From Fictibacillus phosphorivorans (lineage in GTDB: Bacteria; Bacillota; Bacilli; Bacillales; Fictibacillaceae), in NCBI RefSeq assembly GCF_001619875.1, contig NZ_LRFC01000038.1, positions 124,001-188,000 on the forward strand: 64,000 bases of DNA. The letters run 5' to 3'. A program made the translations under genes and the position numbers. Below the pieces are notes generated by a model. The model ran no database searches. It was not told the DNA's origin and saw only the letters and a program-made list of their open reading frames with translations. Below are positions 52,219-60,506 of the stretch, piece by piece (position 1 is the first letter of the stretch; every line of letters starts with the position of its first letter).

Positions 52219-52286
52219 TATAATCGCAAGTAACACCACATAAATTGGTAAGTTTGAAAGGAGGAAAAACTTAGAATCAACTTACC
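52219..52286 (+). promoter_or_regulatory. Promoter and leader hairpin enclosing an orphan Shine-Dalgarno
   Basis: TATAAT at 52219-52224, without a well-spaced -35 box, precedes a perfect 8-bp stem GGTAAGTT (52247-52254)/AACTTACC (52279-52286). Its loop holds AAAGGAGG (52257-52264), but no ATG, GTG or TTG follows at usable distance. The leader continues to the gene at 52347. Confidence 0.4.
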
Positions 52287-52346
52287 AGTAAAGTAGGTTT
52301 AAATAGATCGGAACAAATAAACGGAAAATTGAAAGGGGTAGGGAAG

Positions 52347-52577
52347 ATGGAAGTTATGACGTATGTCCTTTGGGTTCTGCTGTTAATGGGGTCGGTTATG
52401 AAGAATTACATGGTTGCAGTGTCAATGCCGAAAACAGGACAAGTTATGATGACGAATGCTCTAGCCGTTAGTTCGTTCTCGTATGCAAAAGTGAGTGACA
52501 AGATTGAATCTGATTTTGAACGTGCAAATGCGGGCACATTCAACAAGCAGAATTTCAGTTGGGTAGATACGTCATAG
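52347..52577 (+). CDS. Small membrane-associated protein, unknown
   Basis: 76 residues. Hydrophobic, Met-rich N-terminal half (VMTYVLWVLLLMGSVMKNYMVAVSM) followed by a polar region (SYAKVSDKIESDFERANAGTFNKQNFSW). ATG 52347 follows AAAGGGGTAGGG. No family recognised. The long upstream leader with a hairpin could regulate it. Confidence 0.6.
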   Translation: MEVMTYVLWVLLLMGSVMKNYMVAVSMPKTGQVMMTNALAVSSFSYAKVSDKIESDFERANAGTFNKQNFSWVDTS

Positions 52578-52630
52578 AATCATAATGGATAGGAGCGGAA
52601 AAGAGACTTTAATGTAAAGGGGGACTTCTA

Positions 52631-52740
52631 TTAGAGACAAAAACTGAATCAATTTTCGCATTCACTATCATGCTGGCGGCCTGGATCACCGTACGTGTGC
52701 TAGTGAATGGAGGGTTACCGAGCGGAATTTGGAGCGCGAA
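52631..52740 (+). pseudogene. Possible small membrane-protein remnant lacking a start codon
   Basis: A good site AAAGGGGG (52616-52623) is followed at the right distance by TTA, not a start codon. Reading on gives ETKTESIFAFTIMLAAW, then ITVRVLVNGGLPSG, which looks like a transmembrane peptide. The frame runs into the terminator hairpin without a stop. It may be a decayed gene, or use an internal ATG at 52670. Confidence 0.25.
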
Positions 52741-52773
52741 AGACGGCTTATTTAAAGCTGTCTTTTTGCGTTA
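52737..52773 (+). terminator. Terminator
   Basis: AAAGACGGC/GCTGTCTTT stem with TTTTTG, ending the transcript of the small-protein region. Confidence 0.7.
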
Positions 52774-52832
52774 TTTTATTTATGTGCAGCTGTTTGTTAA
52801 AATAAGAAAAAAAGACAATTGTGGTGAATCCG

Positions 52833-53156
52833 ATGAATATACCAGTAAGTCAGTTTGCGAAGAAAATAGAAAAGCATGTAGCCGAAATGAAACAGCTGAG
52901 TGAAAATTCTCCTAAGCTGCGTGAACACGTTTCAGCGATTCAAACGTTGTGCGAGCTCATGCTGGAGGCAGAAGAGGACCATTCAGCTGGTGTAAAAGAA
53001 TGGATACCGTCTCACCCTGTGCAGAAGCCGACAAGCATGATGATCGCACCACCTGCAAAAACTCATAAAAAATCGATGATGGATTTCGATATGGACTATG
53101 ATGATGAAGATCAAGACGAAAAAGATGGCAATGGTGACTCTATTTTTGATTTTTAA
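52833..53156 (+). CDS. ywdI: YwdI-family protein
   Basis: 107 residues. The N-terminus NIPVSQFAKKIEKHVAEMKQL and the following helices resemble B. subtilis YwdI (DUF5327). The C-terminus is strongly acidic (DFDMDYDDEDQDEKDGNGD). Function unknown. The start is ATG 52833 with GGTGAAT upstream; an in-frame GTG at 52821 is possible. Its neighbour ywdK is also the B. subtilis neighbour. Confidence 0.75.
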   Translation: MNIPVSQFAKKIEKHVAEMKQLSENSPKLREHVSAIQTLCELMLEAEEDHSAGVKEWIPSHPVQKPTSMMIAPPAKTHKKSMMDFDMDYDDEDQDEKDGNGDSIFDF

Positions 53157-53172
53157 ATGCTTTTTGGTGAAC

Positions 53173-53206
53173 AGCCTGCTCTTTTTGAGCGGGCTTTTCT
53201 TTTTAT
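53173..53206 (+). terminator. Terminator after ywdI
   Basis: GCCTGCTC/GAGCGGGC stem followed by TTTTCTTTTT. Confidence 0.78.
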
Positions 53207-53487
53207 TGTGGTTTGTAAGGCAGGTGAGGTACTGAGAAAGCGTAATTCTAGGAGTGCTACAAATAATTTCGAGAAATTGAACTAGAATTCCGCCTGCTTT
53301 AAACACTCATTCAATAAAAACAAAACGCTCTTTTCTAAAGATTGTTGCTTTAAAATGTTGTCTTCTATGTTCAATGATTGTAGTGCAAGGTGCGTGCCTA
53401 CCACATGAGAAGCTTCTTTCAAGGCATGCGACGAGGAATCTTACTACGGAAGCATAAACTTGTAGACACAGGAGCAAGTATACTTCC

Positions 53488-53590
53488 TTGAGGCGGGCAG
53501 GTGAGACACTTATACGTGAAACGTACAAATGTGGCTCACCGCCTGCCCCGCGGAAAGCGAGCAGCCTGGAACGAAGATCATTCACTTCCA
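53488..53590 (+). repeat. Intergenic palindromic element, copy E (5'-truncated)
   Basis: GAGGCGGGCAGGTGAGACAC ... GTGGCTCACCGCCTGCCCC pair as in copy A, but the outer left arm (GTTGATTGAAGTG...) is missing. It is replaced by ACAGGAGCAAGTATACTTCC. The right arm is also worn (GAAGATCATTCACTTCC). The tail AAGCAACAAAGTTTGCG follows to 53616. The rest of 53157-53647 shows no gene. Confidence 0.8.
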
Positions 53591-53647
53591 AAAGCAACAA
53601 AGTTTGCGAAAACAGCCAGACAAAAAAACAGCGCCTAGTCAGCACTG

Positions 53648-53818
53648 TTAAATCGATACGTATGTGTTTTGATGTTCCATTCTTTGATCTCTGCGTTTTG
53701 CAATTTCAATCTTTTCGTTAATCTTTTTATTAGAAAAATAAACGGCAGCGGCTGTTGCAATAAGGCTAAGAGCAGCTAAACCAATCATTGTATAGATCAT
53801 CGTAATAAGAAGTTCCAT
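53648..53818 (-). CDS. 56-residue membrane protein
   Basis: Short but convincing gene: ATG 53818 lies 7-8 nt after GGGAGGA and gives one transmembrane segment (LLITMIYTMIGLAALSLIATAAAVYF), then a basic/acidic helix (KKINEKIEIAKRRDQRMEHQ). It ends at TAA. No family recognised. The layout (one segment plus charged tail) recalls 45538-45759. Confidence 0.7.
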   Translation of the reverse strand: MELLITMIYTMIGLAALSLIATAAAVYFSNKKINEKIEIAKRRDQRMEHQNTYVSI

Positions 53819-54024
53819 TTTGTTGTTCCTCCCTTATTCGTTTCTGTCTTATTTTTTGTATTCCACTATATAATTTTATTTAAACCTCTTTTTTGTATAG
53901 GTCAAATGAATCAAAATGAAAATATGAGAATGGAATGATGGTAAAAATTTATCCCTCGTTTTATAATAAAATTACGAACATACGTTCTGTTTTTGTTCGA
54001 TAGAAATTGAGGGGTGAGTAGAAT

Positions 54025-54252
54025 ATGAATGGTGCAAGTGAATGGTTAAACCTTGTCAATCTCCTCGGAAATGTTGGCTTTCCCATCGTCATTGCTGGTT
54101 ATTTGCTTTTTCAGTTTGAAAAGCGGATTCAGAGTTTAGAAGGAATCATTAGAGAACTTCACTCAGAGCTGGTAGAAAAAGAGGAGCTTGAAAGGAAGAT
54201 CGATCAATATGTCCGCTTGCTGGACAGCGAACGTCAGCCGAAGAAACGTTAA
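54025..54252 (+). CDS. YvrJ-family protein
   Basis: 75 residues. NLVNLLGNVGFPIVIAGYLLFQFEKRIQSLEGII is the YvrJ-family pattern: one membrane segment with the conserved N-x-G-F-P, then a helix. The tail is charged and coiled. Ribosome site GGGGTGAG. Function unknown. Confidence 0.8.
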   Translation: MNGASEWLNLVNLLGNVGFPIVIAGYLLFQFEKRIQSLEGIIRELHSELVEKEELERKIDQYVRLLDSERQPKKR

Positions 54253-54368
54253 CGTTCGCATTTTTTATCATGGACAACCCGTCCGCCAAAATCTTTACAA
54301 TCCTGTGGCATTCTTTTGTATCCGCATACTTCAGTGGTAAGATAAAAGAAAAACAGGAGTGGAACACT

Positions 54369-54740
54369 ATGAAGCTTTTTCTTATATTAGGAGCGATTCA
54401 AGCCATGCTTGCTGTCATGCTGGGAGCATTCGGTGCACATGCACTTGAGGCGAAATTAACAGCACGCAACATGCTAAGTGTGTACCAAACAGGGGTTCAA
54501 TACCATATGTATCACGCACTCGCATTGCTGGCAGTCGGCATTTTACTAGGAAAGTGGCCAGCATCGGCTCTATTAACGGGAGCAGGATGGTCGTTCTTTA
54601 TTGGTATATTATTGTTCTCTGGAAGTCTGTACGCACTCTCAAACACAGGCATGAAGTTTTTTGGACCGATCACACCGCTTGGTGGCGTAGCGTTCATCGT
54701 AGGTTGGATTTTGCTGATTATTGCAGTAGTAAAAGCATAA
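54369..54740 (+). CDS. ywdK: DUF423 membrane protein (YwdK)
   Basis: 123 residues, four transmembrane segments. Family motifs are LGAFGAHAL (about 19-27), YQTGVQYHMYHALALLAVG (about 40-58), LFSGSLYALS, and GPITPLGGVAFIVGW. Matches B. subtilis YwdK (UPF0382). Function unknown. ATG 54369 follows AACAGGAGTGG. Confidence 0.9.
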   Translation: MKLFLILGAIQAMLAVMLGAFGAHALEAKLTARNMLSVYQTGVQYHMYHALALLAVGILLGKWPASALLTGAGWSFFIGILLFSGSLYALSNTGMKFFGPITPLGGVAFIVGWILLIIAVVKA

Positions 54741-54775
54741 TAAAAAGGCGCTCAATTTAGAGCGCCTTGATTTAT
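54740..54775. terminator. Bidirectional terminator
   Basis: AAGGCGCTC/GAGCGCCTT stem between ywdK and gerQ. The better T-run (CTTTTTATT) is on the minus strand. Confidence 0.75.
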
Positions 54776-54807
54776 GATTGCCTGAACCAGACAGGAATGA
54801 AGTTCTA

Positions 54808-55302
54808 TCAACGTGGGCTGTATTGTGAGAGCTGCCCGGTTTGTTGCTGCGTGCCGAACGGATAGCTATAATTGATCTCTTCATCAAACGTTACATAGTT
54901 CACGTACACCATTAACAGTAAATAACGCTTTCCTGTTTGGGGATCACTTAAAATAATGTGGTCACGACCTGCTGCCTCAATTACCCCTTTAAAAACTTTC
55001 GCGTTCCATTTTTCGTTGTTCTCAAACGTCATATAGACGGTTGCGACTTTCCCTTTGTTCATACGTAAAATGTTTTCAATATAAGATTGCTCAAGCGGAA
55101 GTTGACCTGGTGCACCTATATCAGGCAGGGGACCGCCACCCATTCCTGGTGCTTGCTGGCTTTGGGCCATGTCCTGAGGAACGCCCATTCCAGCCATACC
55201 ACCCATACCGCCACCCATTCCACCACCCATCATACCGCCCATGCCATTCATGCCATTTTGCTGCCGATAATACTCTTGACCATACGGATTAAAGTTGTTC
55301 AT
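54808..55302 (-). CDS. gerQ: Spore coat protein GerQ
   Basis: 164 residues. The N-terminal third is very rich in Gly and Met (GGMMGGGMGGGMGGMAGMG). The conserved C-terminal part includes LPLEQSYIENILRMNKGKVATVYMTFENNEKWNAKVFKGVIEAAGRDHIILSDPQTGKRYLL. In Bacillus, GerQ is cross-linked into the inner coat and needed to place CwlJ for germination; cwlJ is next to it here. ATG 55302 follows GGGAGG by 7 nt. cwlJ lies 12 nt upstream on the same strand, so they form an operon, probably sporulation-controlled. Confidence 0.93.
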   Translation of the reverse strand: MNNFNPYGQEYYRQQNGMNGMGGMMGGGMGGGMGGMAGMGVPQDMAQSQQAPGMGGGPLPDIGAPGQLPLEQSYIENILRMNKGKVATVYMTFENNEKWNAKVFKGVIEAAGRDHIILSDPQTGKRYLLLMVYVNYVTFDEEINYSYPFGTQQQTGQLSQYSPR

Positions 55303-55314
55303 CAACAAACCTCC

Positions 55315-55746
55315 CTAAAAGGTGTTAAACACATTTGGACAATCACTTTGTTTAGGCTGATAAAAACAATGCGCCTTGAAGCTTCCGGAGTTTGGCTGAT
55401 TGTACCAAGTCGGAGGACAAGCCCCCTTTGGATCAAAAAACCATAACGAGTTTTTAGCGGGATGAAAACGCTGACCATTAATAACTCTTTTTGCTAATCT
55501 TCGTTCGTTCTCTCTCGCGCCTTGATAAAAGTATCCTTTGATGGTAGCTTCAAATCCTCCAGGCCGCTGAAAAACCATTTGCTGCATCGTTCGGATATTT
55601 TTAAAATCAAGGCAATTAGAGCGAATGCGGTTTACGCCGGTGTTGCCAACGAGAAGCATGCCTTGATCGCCTTCCCCTTCCGCCTCAGCACGTATGAGCC
55701 GTGCCAGCAGATCAATATCCTTATTTGTTGCTTTAATGACTGCCAC
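55315..55746 (-). CDS. cwlJ: Spore cortex-lytic enzyme CwlJ
   Basis: 143 residues. Cell-wall hydrolase of the SleB/CwlJ family that degrades cortex peptidoglycan in germination. LLARLIRAEAEGEGDQGMLLVGNTGVNRI carries the catalytic Glu (about residues 20-22). FHPAKNSLWFFDPKGACPPTWYNQ lies near the C-terminus. No signal peptide, as usual for CwlJ. GTG start after GGGGGAAGG. First gene of a pair with gerQ. Confidence 0.94.
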   Translation of the reverse strand: MAVIKATNKDIDLLARLIRAEAEGEGDQGMLLVGNTGVNRIRSNCLDFKNIRTMQQMVFQRPGGFEATIKGYFYQGARENERRLAKRVINGQRFHPAKNSLWFFDPKGACPPTWYNQPNSGSFKAHCFYQPKQSDCPNVFNTF

Positions 55747-56018
55747 TTGCCTTCCCCCTCTATGTGTTCATTCTTGGTGTACAAGCAGGGAAACAGAACA
55801 TTCGATATTATGTGTATGAGCTGTTTTGGCAAACTAGACCAAACGAAGGTGAAGTTTTTGTTTTTCACAGCAGAAGACCAGAAAGAAATAGGGATTACAA
55901 TTACGAAAGGGGGGCAGAAGTAGATTTCAGAGAGTTGTTTTTGTGGAAAGGACTTTTAGAGAGTGTATGTACGTGTTCAGTGGACAAGGTCTTTATTAAG
56001 AGCAAGTTTAAACTATAT

Positions 56019-56110
56019 ATTCACGTTATTTTTTATAAATTCACGTTATATGAATTAATTTCACGTTAATCAAAATATATTCACATTAATTGTCATAATT
56101 TCACGTTAGC
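56019..56110. repeat. 20-bp-step array with TTCACGTTA core
   Basis: TCACGTTA occurs at 56021, 56041, 56061 and 56101, and TCACATTA at 56081, exactly 20 bp apart, each preceded by AT-rich spacer. It lies in the gap between cwlJ and hemQ, just past the hemQ terminator. Nothing else is seen in 55747-56172 beyond what must be the cwlJ promoter. Confidence 0.85.
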
Positions 56111-56130
56111 CAATTTTTAACAGGTAATAC

Positions 56131-56165
56131 GAAAAAAGATGACTCGTTATCAAAACGAGTCACCT
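56131..56165 (-). terminator. Terminator of hemQ
   Basis: GGTGACTCGTT/AACGAGTCATC stem with TTTTTTC on the minus strand. Confidence 0.85.
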
Positions 56166-56172
56166 TCATCAC

Positions 56173-56916
56173 TTACACTTGCAGATATGCAGGTACTGCC
56201 TCTTTCGTCAGGATGTTTCCAACATAGAAAGATCCGAACTCGCCGTAGCGCGCACTTACTTCGTCAAAGCGCATTTCGTAAACGAGTTTTTTGAATTGCA
56301 GCATGTCGTTGGAGAACAGCGTTACGCCCCATTCCCAATCGTCCAAGCCAACTGATCCAGTGATGATCTGCTTCACTTTCCCTGCATAGCCACGGCCGAT
56401 CATACCGTGAGAGTACATCATCTTCTTGCGCTCTTCCATCGGCAGCATGTACCAGTTATCGTCACCATCACGACGCTTGTCCATTGGATAGAAACATACA
56501 TGCTTCCATTTTGGCAGTTCAGGGAACAGACGAGCTTTAATCATCGGATCCATCTCGCCACTTTCGTTTTGCGGGTTGTACGTACTTAACTCAACAACAG
56601 AAACGTAAGAGTATTCTTTTACCGTATATTGCGCGAATGCTGTCTTGTTAAATGCGTTCTCGATCTCGTTTAGTTCTTCCATCGTAGGACGAAGAAGCAT
56701 CATCATGAAATCAGCTTTTTGCCCCATGATGCTGTAAAGAGCATGACTGCCCGCTTTGTTTGCTTCTACGTTCTCCCATTTTTCAAGAAACGTTAAAAAT
56801 TCGTTAATCGCATATTCTCTCTGGTCACTCGTAAGCGTTTTCCAAGCGGCCCAGTCCATCGAACGGAAATCATGAAGGCAATACCAGCCTTCTAGTGTAA
56901 TCGCTGCTTCACTCAT
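56173..56916 (-). CDS. hemQ: Coproheme decarboxylase HemQ
   Basis: 247 residues. Last enzyme of the coproporphyrin-dependent haem pathway of Gram-positive bacteria, converting coproheme to haem b. Chlorite dismutase-family fold. The likely axial ligand is His170 in [12 protein letters not shown], and the catalytic Tyr is near FYPMDKRR (Tyr143). [18 protein letters not shown] is the C-terminal signature. Close to pta, as in B. subtilis. Confidence 0.95.
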   Translation of the reverse strand: MSEAAITLEGWYCLHDFRSMDWAAWKTLTSDQREYAINEFLTFLEKWENVEANKAGSHALYSIMGQKADFMMMLLRPTMEELNEIENAFNKTAFAQYTVKEYSYVSVVELSTYNPQNESGEMDPMIKARLFPELPKWKHVCFYPMDKRRDGDDNWYMLPMEERKKMMYSHGMIGRGYAGKVKQIITGSVGLDDWEWGVTLFSNDMLQFKKLVYEMRFDEVSARYGEFGSFYVGNILTKEAVPAYLQV

Positions 56917-56944
56917 CGTATCTTCACTCCTTGCTAGATATAAA

Positions 56945-56982
56945 CACGTCCCTACAAATATACCATAAGTAGGGACGAATCC
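56945..56982 (-). terminator. Possible hairpin between spo0M and hemQ
   Basis: GTCCCTAC/GTAGGGAC stem with a 14-nt loop. The tail GTGTTTATATC is weak, so termination may be incomplete. Confidence 0.4.
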
Positions 56983-56994
56983 AAAAAGGAGGGA

Positions 56995-57771
56995 TTAACT
57001 ATATTGGCGGAGCAGCTGCTCAATTTTTGCTTTTACACCAGAAGGATTTTGCAGCTCGCTGCGTGTTAGCTTAAGGCGTACTTTTGTTTCGTCAAGATCC
57101 ATCGCCTCTGACAGCATACCGAACAATCCTTTCCCTTTTTTATCAATTTCAAGTAACAGTTCGATGCTGTCTGCCTTTGGAACCATAATTACTTCTAACT
57201 CATCAAGACTTCCTCTATATGCTCCTGAAGTCGGCACATATTCGAACTCTTGTAAAAATGGAAGTCTCTGGCGCATATAGCGCGGTGCAGAACCGCAGTA
57301 TGCTTTTCTGAGGCGGAACCCAAGCTGTTCGATCGCATCAAAAATGGCAGACGTTTCCGCATCTGGCAGCACACGAATCTGATCATTGTCTGTAGGATCT
57401 ACAGCCATCTGAATATCGAGTCCTGTTTTAATCCAGACAGGCGTATGGCCGAGAGTTAACGGTGCATCATACGGTAGTTTAAATGAAAACGGGATCTCTT
57501 GCTGGCTGCCCGCTTTTACGGTAAGAGAGCTCGTAACAGTCGTTTTCTCGATCGCCGCTGTTTCACGAACTTTTTTATCATCTATTTCACGGTAGTATTC
57601 TGTCATGACATAAAGGGTAATGTGATCGATGGTTTGATCGACCTTGCCGCCTTCAATTTTTATCTTACCTGTTATGTTTTCGCCAGGTGCGTAAGTATCT
57701 TTATCTAAAAGGGTGTCTACCTTTGCTGATCCGATTCCTACTGAAGCTAACATGCGGTTTACAAATGACAT
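56995..57771 (-). CDS. spo0M: Sporulation-control protein Spo0M
   Basis: 258 residues, arrestin-like beta-sandwich fold. Spo0M-family start SFVNRMLASVGIGSAKVDTLLDKDTYAPGENITGKIKIEGG, then EIPFSFKLPYDAPLTLGHTPVWIKTGLDI, and KGLFGMLSEAMDLDE near the C-terminus. It modulates entry into sporulation and cell-division-related functions in B. subtilis. ATG 57771 follows GGAGGAATTCAA; the upstream extension has no site. Confidence 0.94.
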   Translation of the reverse strand: MSFVNRMLASVGIGSAKVDTLLDKDTYAPGENITGKIKIEGGKVDQTIDHITLYVMTEYYREIDDKKVRETAAIEKTTVTSSLTVKAGSQQEIPFSFKLPYDAPLTLGHTPVWIKTGLDIQMAVDPTDNDQIRVLPDAETSAIFDAIEQLGFRLRKAYCGSAPRYMRQRLPFLQEFEYVPTSGAYRGSLDELEVIMVPKADSIELLLEIDKKGKGLFGMLSEAMDLDETKVRLKLTRSELQNPSGVKAKIEQLLRQYS

Positions 57772-57836
57772 TTGAATTCCTCCTCCAAATTTTTCAATTA
57801 ATTGTACGGAGGGGCACTTGAAAAGATTCATGTGCA

Positions 57837-57872
57837 AATAAAAAAACTTTCTTCCAATTTGGAAGAAAGTTA
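57837..57872 (-). terminator. Terminator of the Cys-rich protein gene
   Basis: AACTTTCTTCC/GGAAGAAAGTT stem followed by TTTTTTT on the minus strand. Confidence 0.9.
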
Positions 57873-57879
57873 TTTCAGT

Positions 57880-58206
57880 CTAGGCTATCATCTTTCTACA
57901 TGCGTCCGCACATCTGAAACAGGCTTTTGCACACTCCTGACAATGCTCGTGTTCGTGTTGTTCACATTCATTACCGCAGGCTTCACAAACTTTTGCACAT
58001 AGTTCACAGATTTCTTTGATGAACGGGCTGTTTCTCGCCATCATCTCTGCAGCATAACTGCAAATATCAGAGCATTCACGATCAAGTCTGATACAATCTG
58101 CCATCATCTTTACGTCTTCTTCTTTTAAACAAGCATCATAGCAATGGTTGCACGCTTGGATACAACGCAGGCATTCATCGATGCACTCTTGAAACGTTTG
58201 GTTCAT
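57880..58206 (-). CDS. Four-helix-bundle copper-storage-like protein (Csp3/DUF326)
   Basis: 108 residues with well over a dozen cysteines spaced on helices (CIDECLRCIQACNHCYDACL; CELCAKVCEACGNECEQHEHEHCQECAKACFRCADAC). This pattern fits cytosolic Csp3 proteins, which fill a four-helix bundle with many Cu(I) ions; B. subtilis YhjQ is related. No signal peptide, so cytosolic. ATG 58206 follows GGAGGTTTTTCCGAA. No copper regulator site is evident nearby. Confidence 0.88.
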   Translation of the reverse strand: MNQTFQECIDECLRCIQACNHCYDACLKEEDVKMMADCIRLDRECSDICSYAAEMMARNSPFIKEICELCAKVCEACGNECEQHEHEHCQECAKACFRCADACRKMIA

Positions 58207-58314
58207 TTCGGAAAAACCTCCTATCATTGATTTTAGTAAAATGTTCCCCTAAGCTGTCGTTGTAAACATGTGAGGTTTAGACGTTGAAAAATTCAAAATA
58301 TAAGAACTTCTCCT

Positions 58315-58328
58315 ATCAAGCGCTTACA
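58315..58328. promoter_or_regulatory. cre-like site upstream of pta
   Basis: ATCAAGCGCTTACA has the AAGCGCTT core and the perfect right half (CTTACA) of the CcpA consensus; the left three bases differ. pta is activated by CcpA in B. subtilis through an upstream cre, and the position here (about 95 bp before the ATG) would suit activation. Confidence 0.5.
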
Positions 58329-58421
58329 ACTGTATGGGTAGGTTTAAAAGGTATGGAAAAAGGAGTAACCTAATAGGGAGTGCAAAAAGTAGAGTAGTTT
58401 ATAGGAAATAGGAGGCAAATC

Positions 58422-59393
58422 ATGAGTGATCTTTTTATAGATTTAAAAAACAAAGTACAATCCGCAAATCCGGTTATCGTTTTTCCTGAGGGGACGGACG
58501 AAAGAATTCTAGAGGCAGCTAGCCGTCTAGCATCTGAAAAAGTATTGCAGCCTATTTTAATAGGAAACCCTGCTGACGTGACAGCAAAAGCACAAGCTGG
58601 TGGTTTTTCACTAGATGGTGTACAAGTTCTAAACCCTGCTGAATATGGGGAGTTCGATGCATTGGTTGACGCACTGGTTGAACGCCGCAAGGGTAAAACA
58701 ACAGAAGAGCAAGCACGCAAAATTTTGTTGGATGAAAACTACTTCGGAACGATGCTTGTATACACAGGAAAAGCTCACGGACTTGTTAGTGGTGCAGCAC
58801 ATTCTACAGCTGACACTGTTCGTCCGGCGCTTCAGATCATCAAAACAAAAGAAGGCGTGAAGAAAACATCTGGTGCGTTCATCATGGTTCGCGGTGACGA
58901 GAAGTATGTGTTCGCTGACTGCGCGATCAACATTTCTCCAAACAGCCAAGACTTAGCTGAATCTGCGATGGTTTCTGCTGAAACGGCTCGCGTTTTTGGA
59001 ATTGACCCGAAAGTAGCGCTTCTTTCATTCTCTACAAAAGGATCCGCGGTTTCACCTGAGACGGAAAAAGTGATAGAAGCATTGGAAGTTCTTAAAGGTA
59101 TGAACCCAGATTTTCCGTACGACGGAGAGCTTCAGTTCGACGCAGCGTTCGTCCCGTCTGTTGCGGCTAAAAAAGCTCCAGAATCACCTATCAAAGGGGA
59201 AGCGAACGTATTTATCTTCCCAAGCCTTGAAACAGGAAACATCGGATACAAGATGGTTCAGCGCCTAGGCGGTTTTGAGGCAATCGGGCCGATCCTTCAA
59301 GGATTGAACATGCCTGTTAACGATCTTTCCCGCGGCTGTAATGCAGAAGACGTTTATAAATTAGCCTTGATTACAGCGATGCAAGCACTGTAA
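58422..59393 (+). CDS. pta: Phosphate acetyltransferase
   Basis: 323 residues. Converts acetyl-CoA and phosphate to acetyl phosphate in overflow metabolism. PTA family stretches are NPVIVFPEGTDERILEAA, GTMLVYTGKAHGLVSGAAHSTADTVRPALQIIKT (about 107-140), and GEANVFIFPSLETGNIGYKMVQRLGG (about 264-289). Length matches the short bacterial form. AGGAGGC site. Followed by a strong terminator. Confidence 0.96.
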   Translation: MSDLFIDLKNKVQSANPVIVFPEGTDERILEAASRLASEKVLQPILIGNPADVTAKAQAGGFSLDGVQVLNPAEYGEFDALVDALVERRKGKTTEEQARKILLDENYFGTMLVYTGKAHGLVSGAAHSTADTVRPALQIIKTKEGVKKTSGAFIMVRGDEKYVFADCAINISPNSQDLAESAMVSAETARVFGIDPKVALLSFSTKGSAVSPETEKVIEALEVLKGMNPDFPYDGELQFDAAFVPSVAAKKAPESPIKGEANVFIFPSLETGNIGYKMVQRLGGFEAIGPILQGLNMPVNDLSRGCNAEDVYKLALITAMQAL

Positions 59394-59406
59394 GTTTATG
59401 TAGTGG

Positions 59407-59441
59407 GAAAAGCCAGCTCATTGTGAGCTGGCTTTTTTATG
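59407..59441 (+). terminator. Terminator of pta
   Basis: AAAGCCAGCTCA/TGAGCTGGCTTT stem, 3-nt loop, T-run. Confidence 0.9.
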
Positions 59442-59512
59442 TCAGTGTACGCAAAGATGCTGATAATAGGTTTTTGTACGTTTGGAACGGACACTATTGC
59501 CATGTTATATAA

Positions 59513-59610
59513 GTTTTCCGTGATGAACATTCATTTTTCCTTAATAAGAGGTCGTTTTTCCGTGATGAGAGGCTTTTTTTCCGTGATAAACATTGTTTAT
59601 TCAGTGATTA
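59513..59610. repeat. 21-bp-step array with TTTTCCGTGAT core
   Basis: CCGTGAT occurs at 59518, 59560 and 59581, with variants CCTTAAT at 59539 and CAGTGAT at 59602: five units exactly 21 bp apart. Each is preceded by a run of T, giving TTTTTCCGTGATGA. The array sits between the convergent pta and lipL genes. Confidence 0.85.
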
Positions 59611-59672
59611 TTAAATAAGTTGTCTTTTTCCCATGGAATAGGCGCTATTGGGACCTCAAAAGACACCATCAC

Positions 59673-60506
59673 CTATAGTGACAGTGCCTTCTCGTTTCGA
59701 TCCCACATTCGTTTAATATTTCCAGGTAGCAGCTCGCTTTCCTCCGCTGAAAGCTGTCCGCTGTAAAAAAGTTCGCTATTCTTGTGCAATACACCAAGTA
59801 AAGTAGCGTGAATATCCGAAACGGTCAGAGGACGTCCGAGCAGTTCCGCCAAACTCGCCATAACGCGAGGCTCAATCACCGGATACTGAAACTTTGTCTC
59901 CTCACCCGCTAATCCTCGCTTATAAAACTCTCCGATCAGCGCCGCACGCTCTGAACCGCTGCCGTCCACGCAAAGGTAGATCTGTACAGCGACCCCGCCG
60001 CGCATACGCCGCTGAGAAATTCCTGCAAATTTTTTTCCGCCGATGCTTAGGTCATAACTTCCCGGGCAATAAGAACCGACGATCTCATACGCTTCAAACG
60101 CCGTATCATAAGGCGCGAGCAGCTCTTCAACAAGTGCCGTCATCGTGTCGTACCCTTGATTGATGTCGATCGTGCCTTCTTTTTCAGGAAGGATCAGTGA
60201 GATGTTTAGCACGCCGCTGTCAAGCACTACGGCAAGCCCTCCAGAATTCCGCACAATAACGCGATAACCTTTAGACTCCAGAAAATCAATTCCCTCCTTC
60301 AAATGAGGAAGGCGTGTATCTTGTATGCCGAGGACAATCGTGTCATGGTGAACCCACGTGCGTGCGGTTGCCGGTGAACCGCCGCTTCCAATCGACGTGC
60401 AAAGGGTGTCATCGGTCGCAAATGACTGCCGCGCATCAAATGACGGACCGAGGGTAGACTGGTCGATCAGCCGCCAAGCGGGCTGACTCAGTAAATGATC
60501 CGCCAT
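59673..60506 (-). CDS. lipL: Octanoyl-[GcvH]:protein octanoyltransferase
   Basis: 277 residues. Moves octanoyl groups from the glycine-cleavage H protein to other lipoyl domains. Conserved Lys/Arg loop [23 protein letters not shown] (about 82-105) and the Cys active site in [27 protein letters not shown] (about 142-170). Matches B. subtilis LipL (YwfL), also found near pta. ATG overlaps the TAA stop of the upstream methyltransferase gene by 1 nt (TAATG). Confidence 0.92.
   Translation of the reverse strand: MADHLLSQPAWRLIDQSTLGPSFDARQSFATDDTLCTSIGSGGSPATARTWVHHDTIVLGIQDTRLPHLKEGIDFLESKGYRVIVRNSGGLAVVLDSGVLNISLILPEKEGTIDINQGYDTMTALVEELLAPYDTAFEAYEIVGSYCPGSYDLSIGGKKFAGISQRRMRGGVAVQIYLCVDGSGSERAALIGEFYKRGLAGEETKFQYPVIEPRVMASLAELLGRPLTVSDIHATLLGVLHKNSELFYSGQLSAEESELLPGNIKRMWDRNEKALSL

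Noticed and set aside
55087-55446. 119-codon frame opposite gerQ and cwlJ
   Set aside because: His/Thr-rich peptide produced by the reverse reading of the Gly/Met-rich gerQ region.
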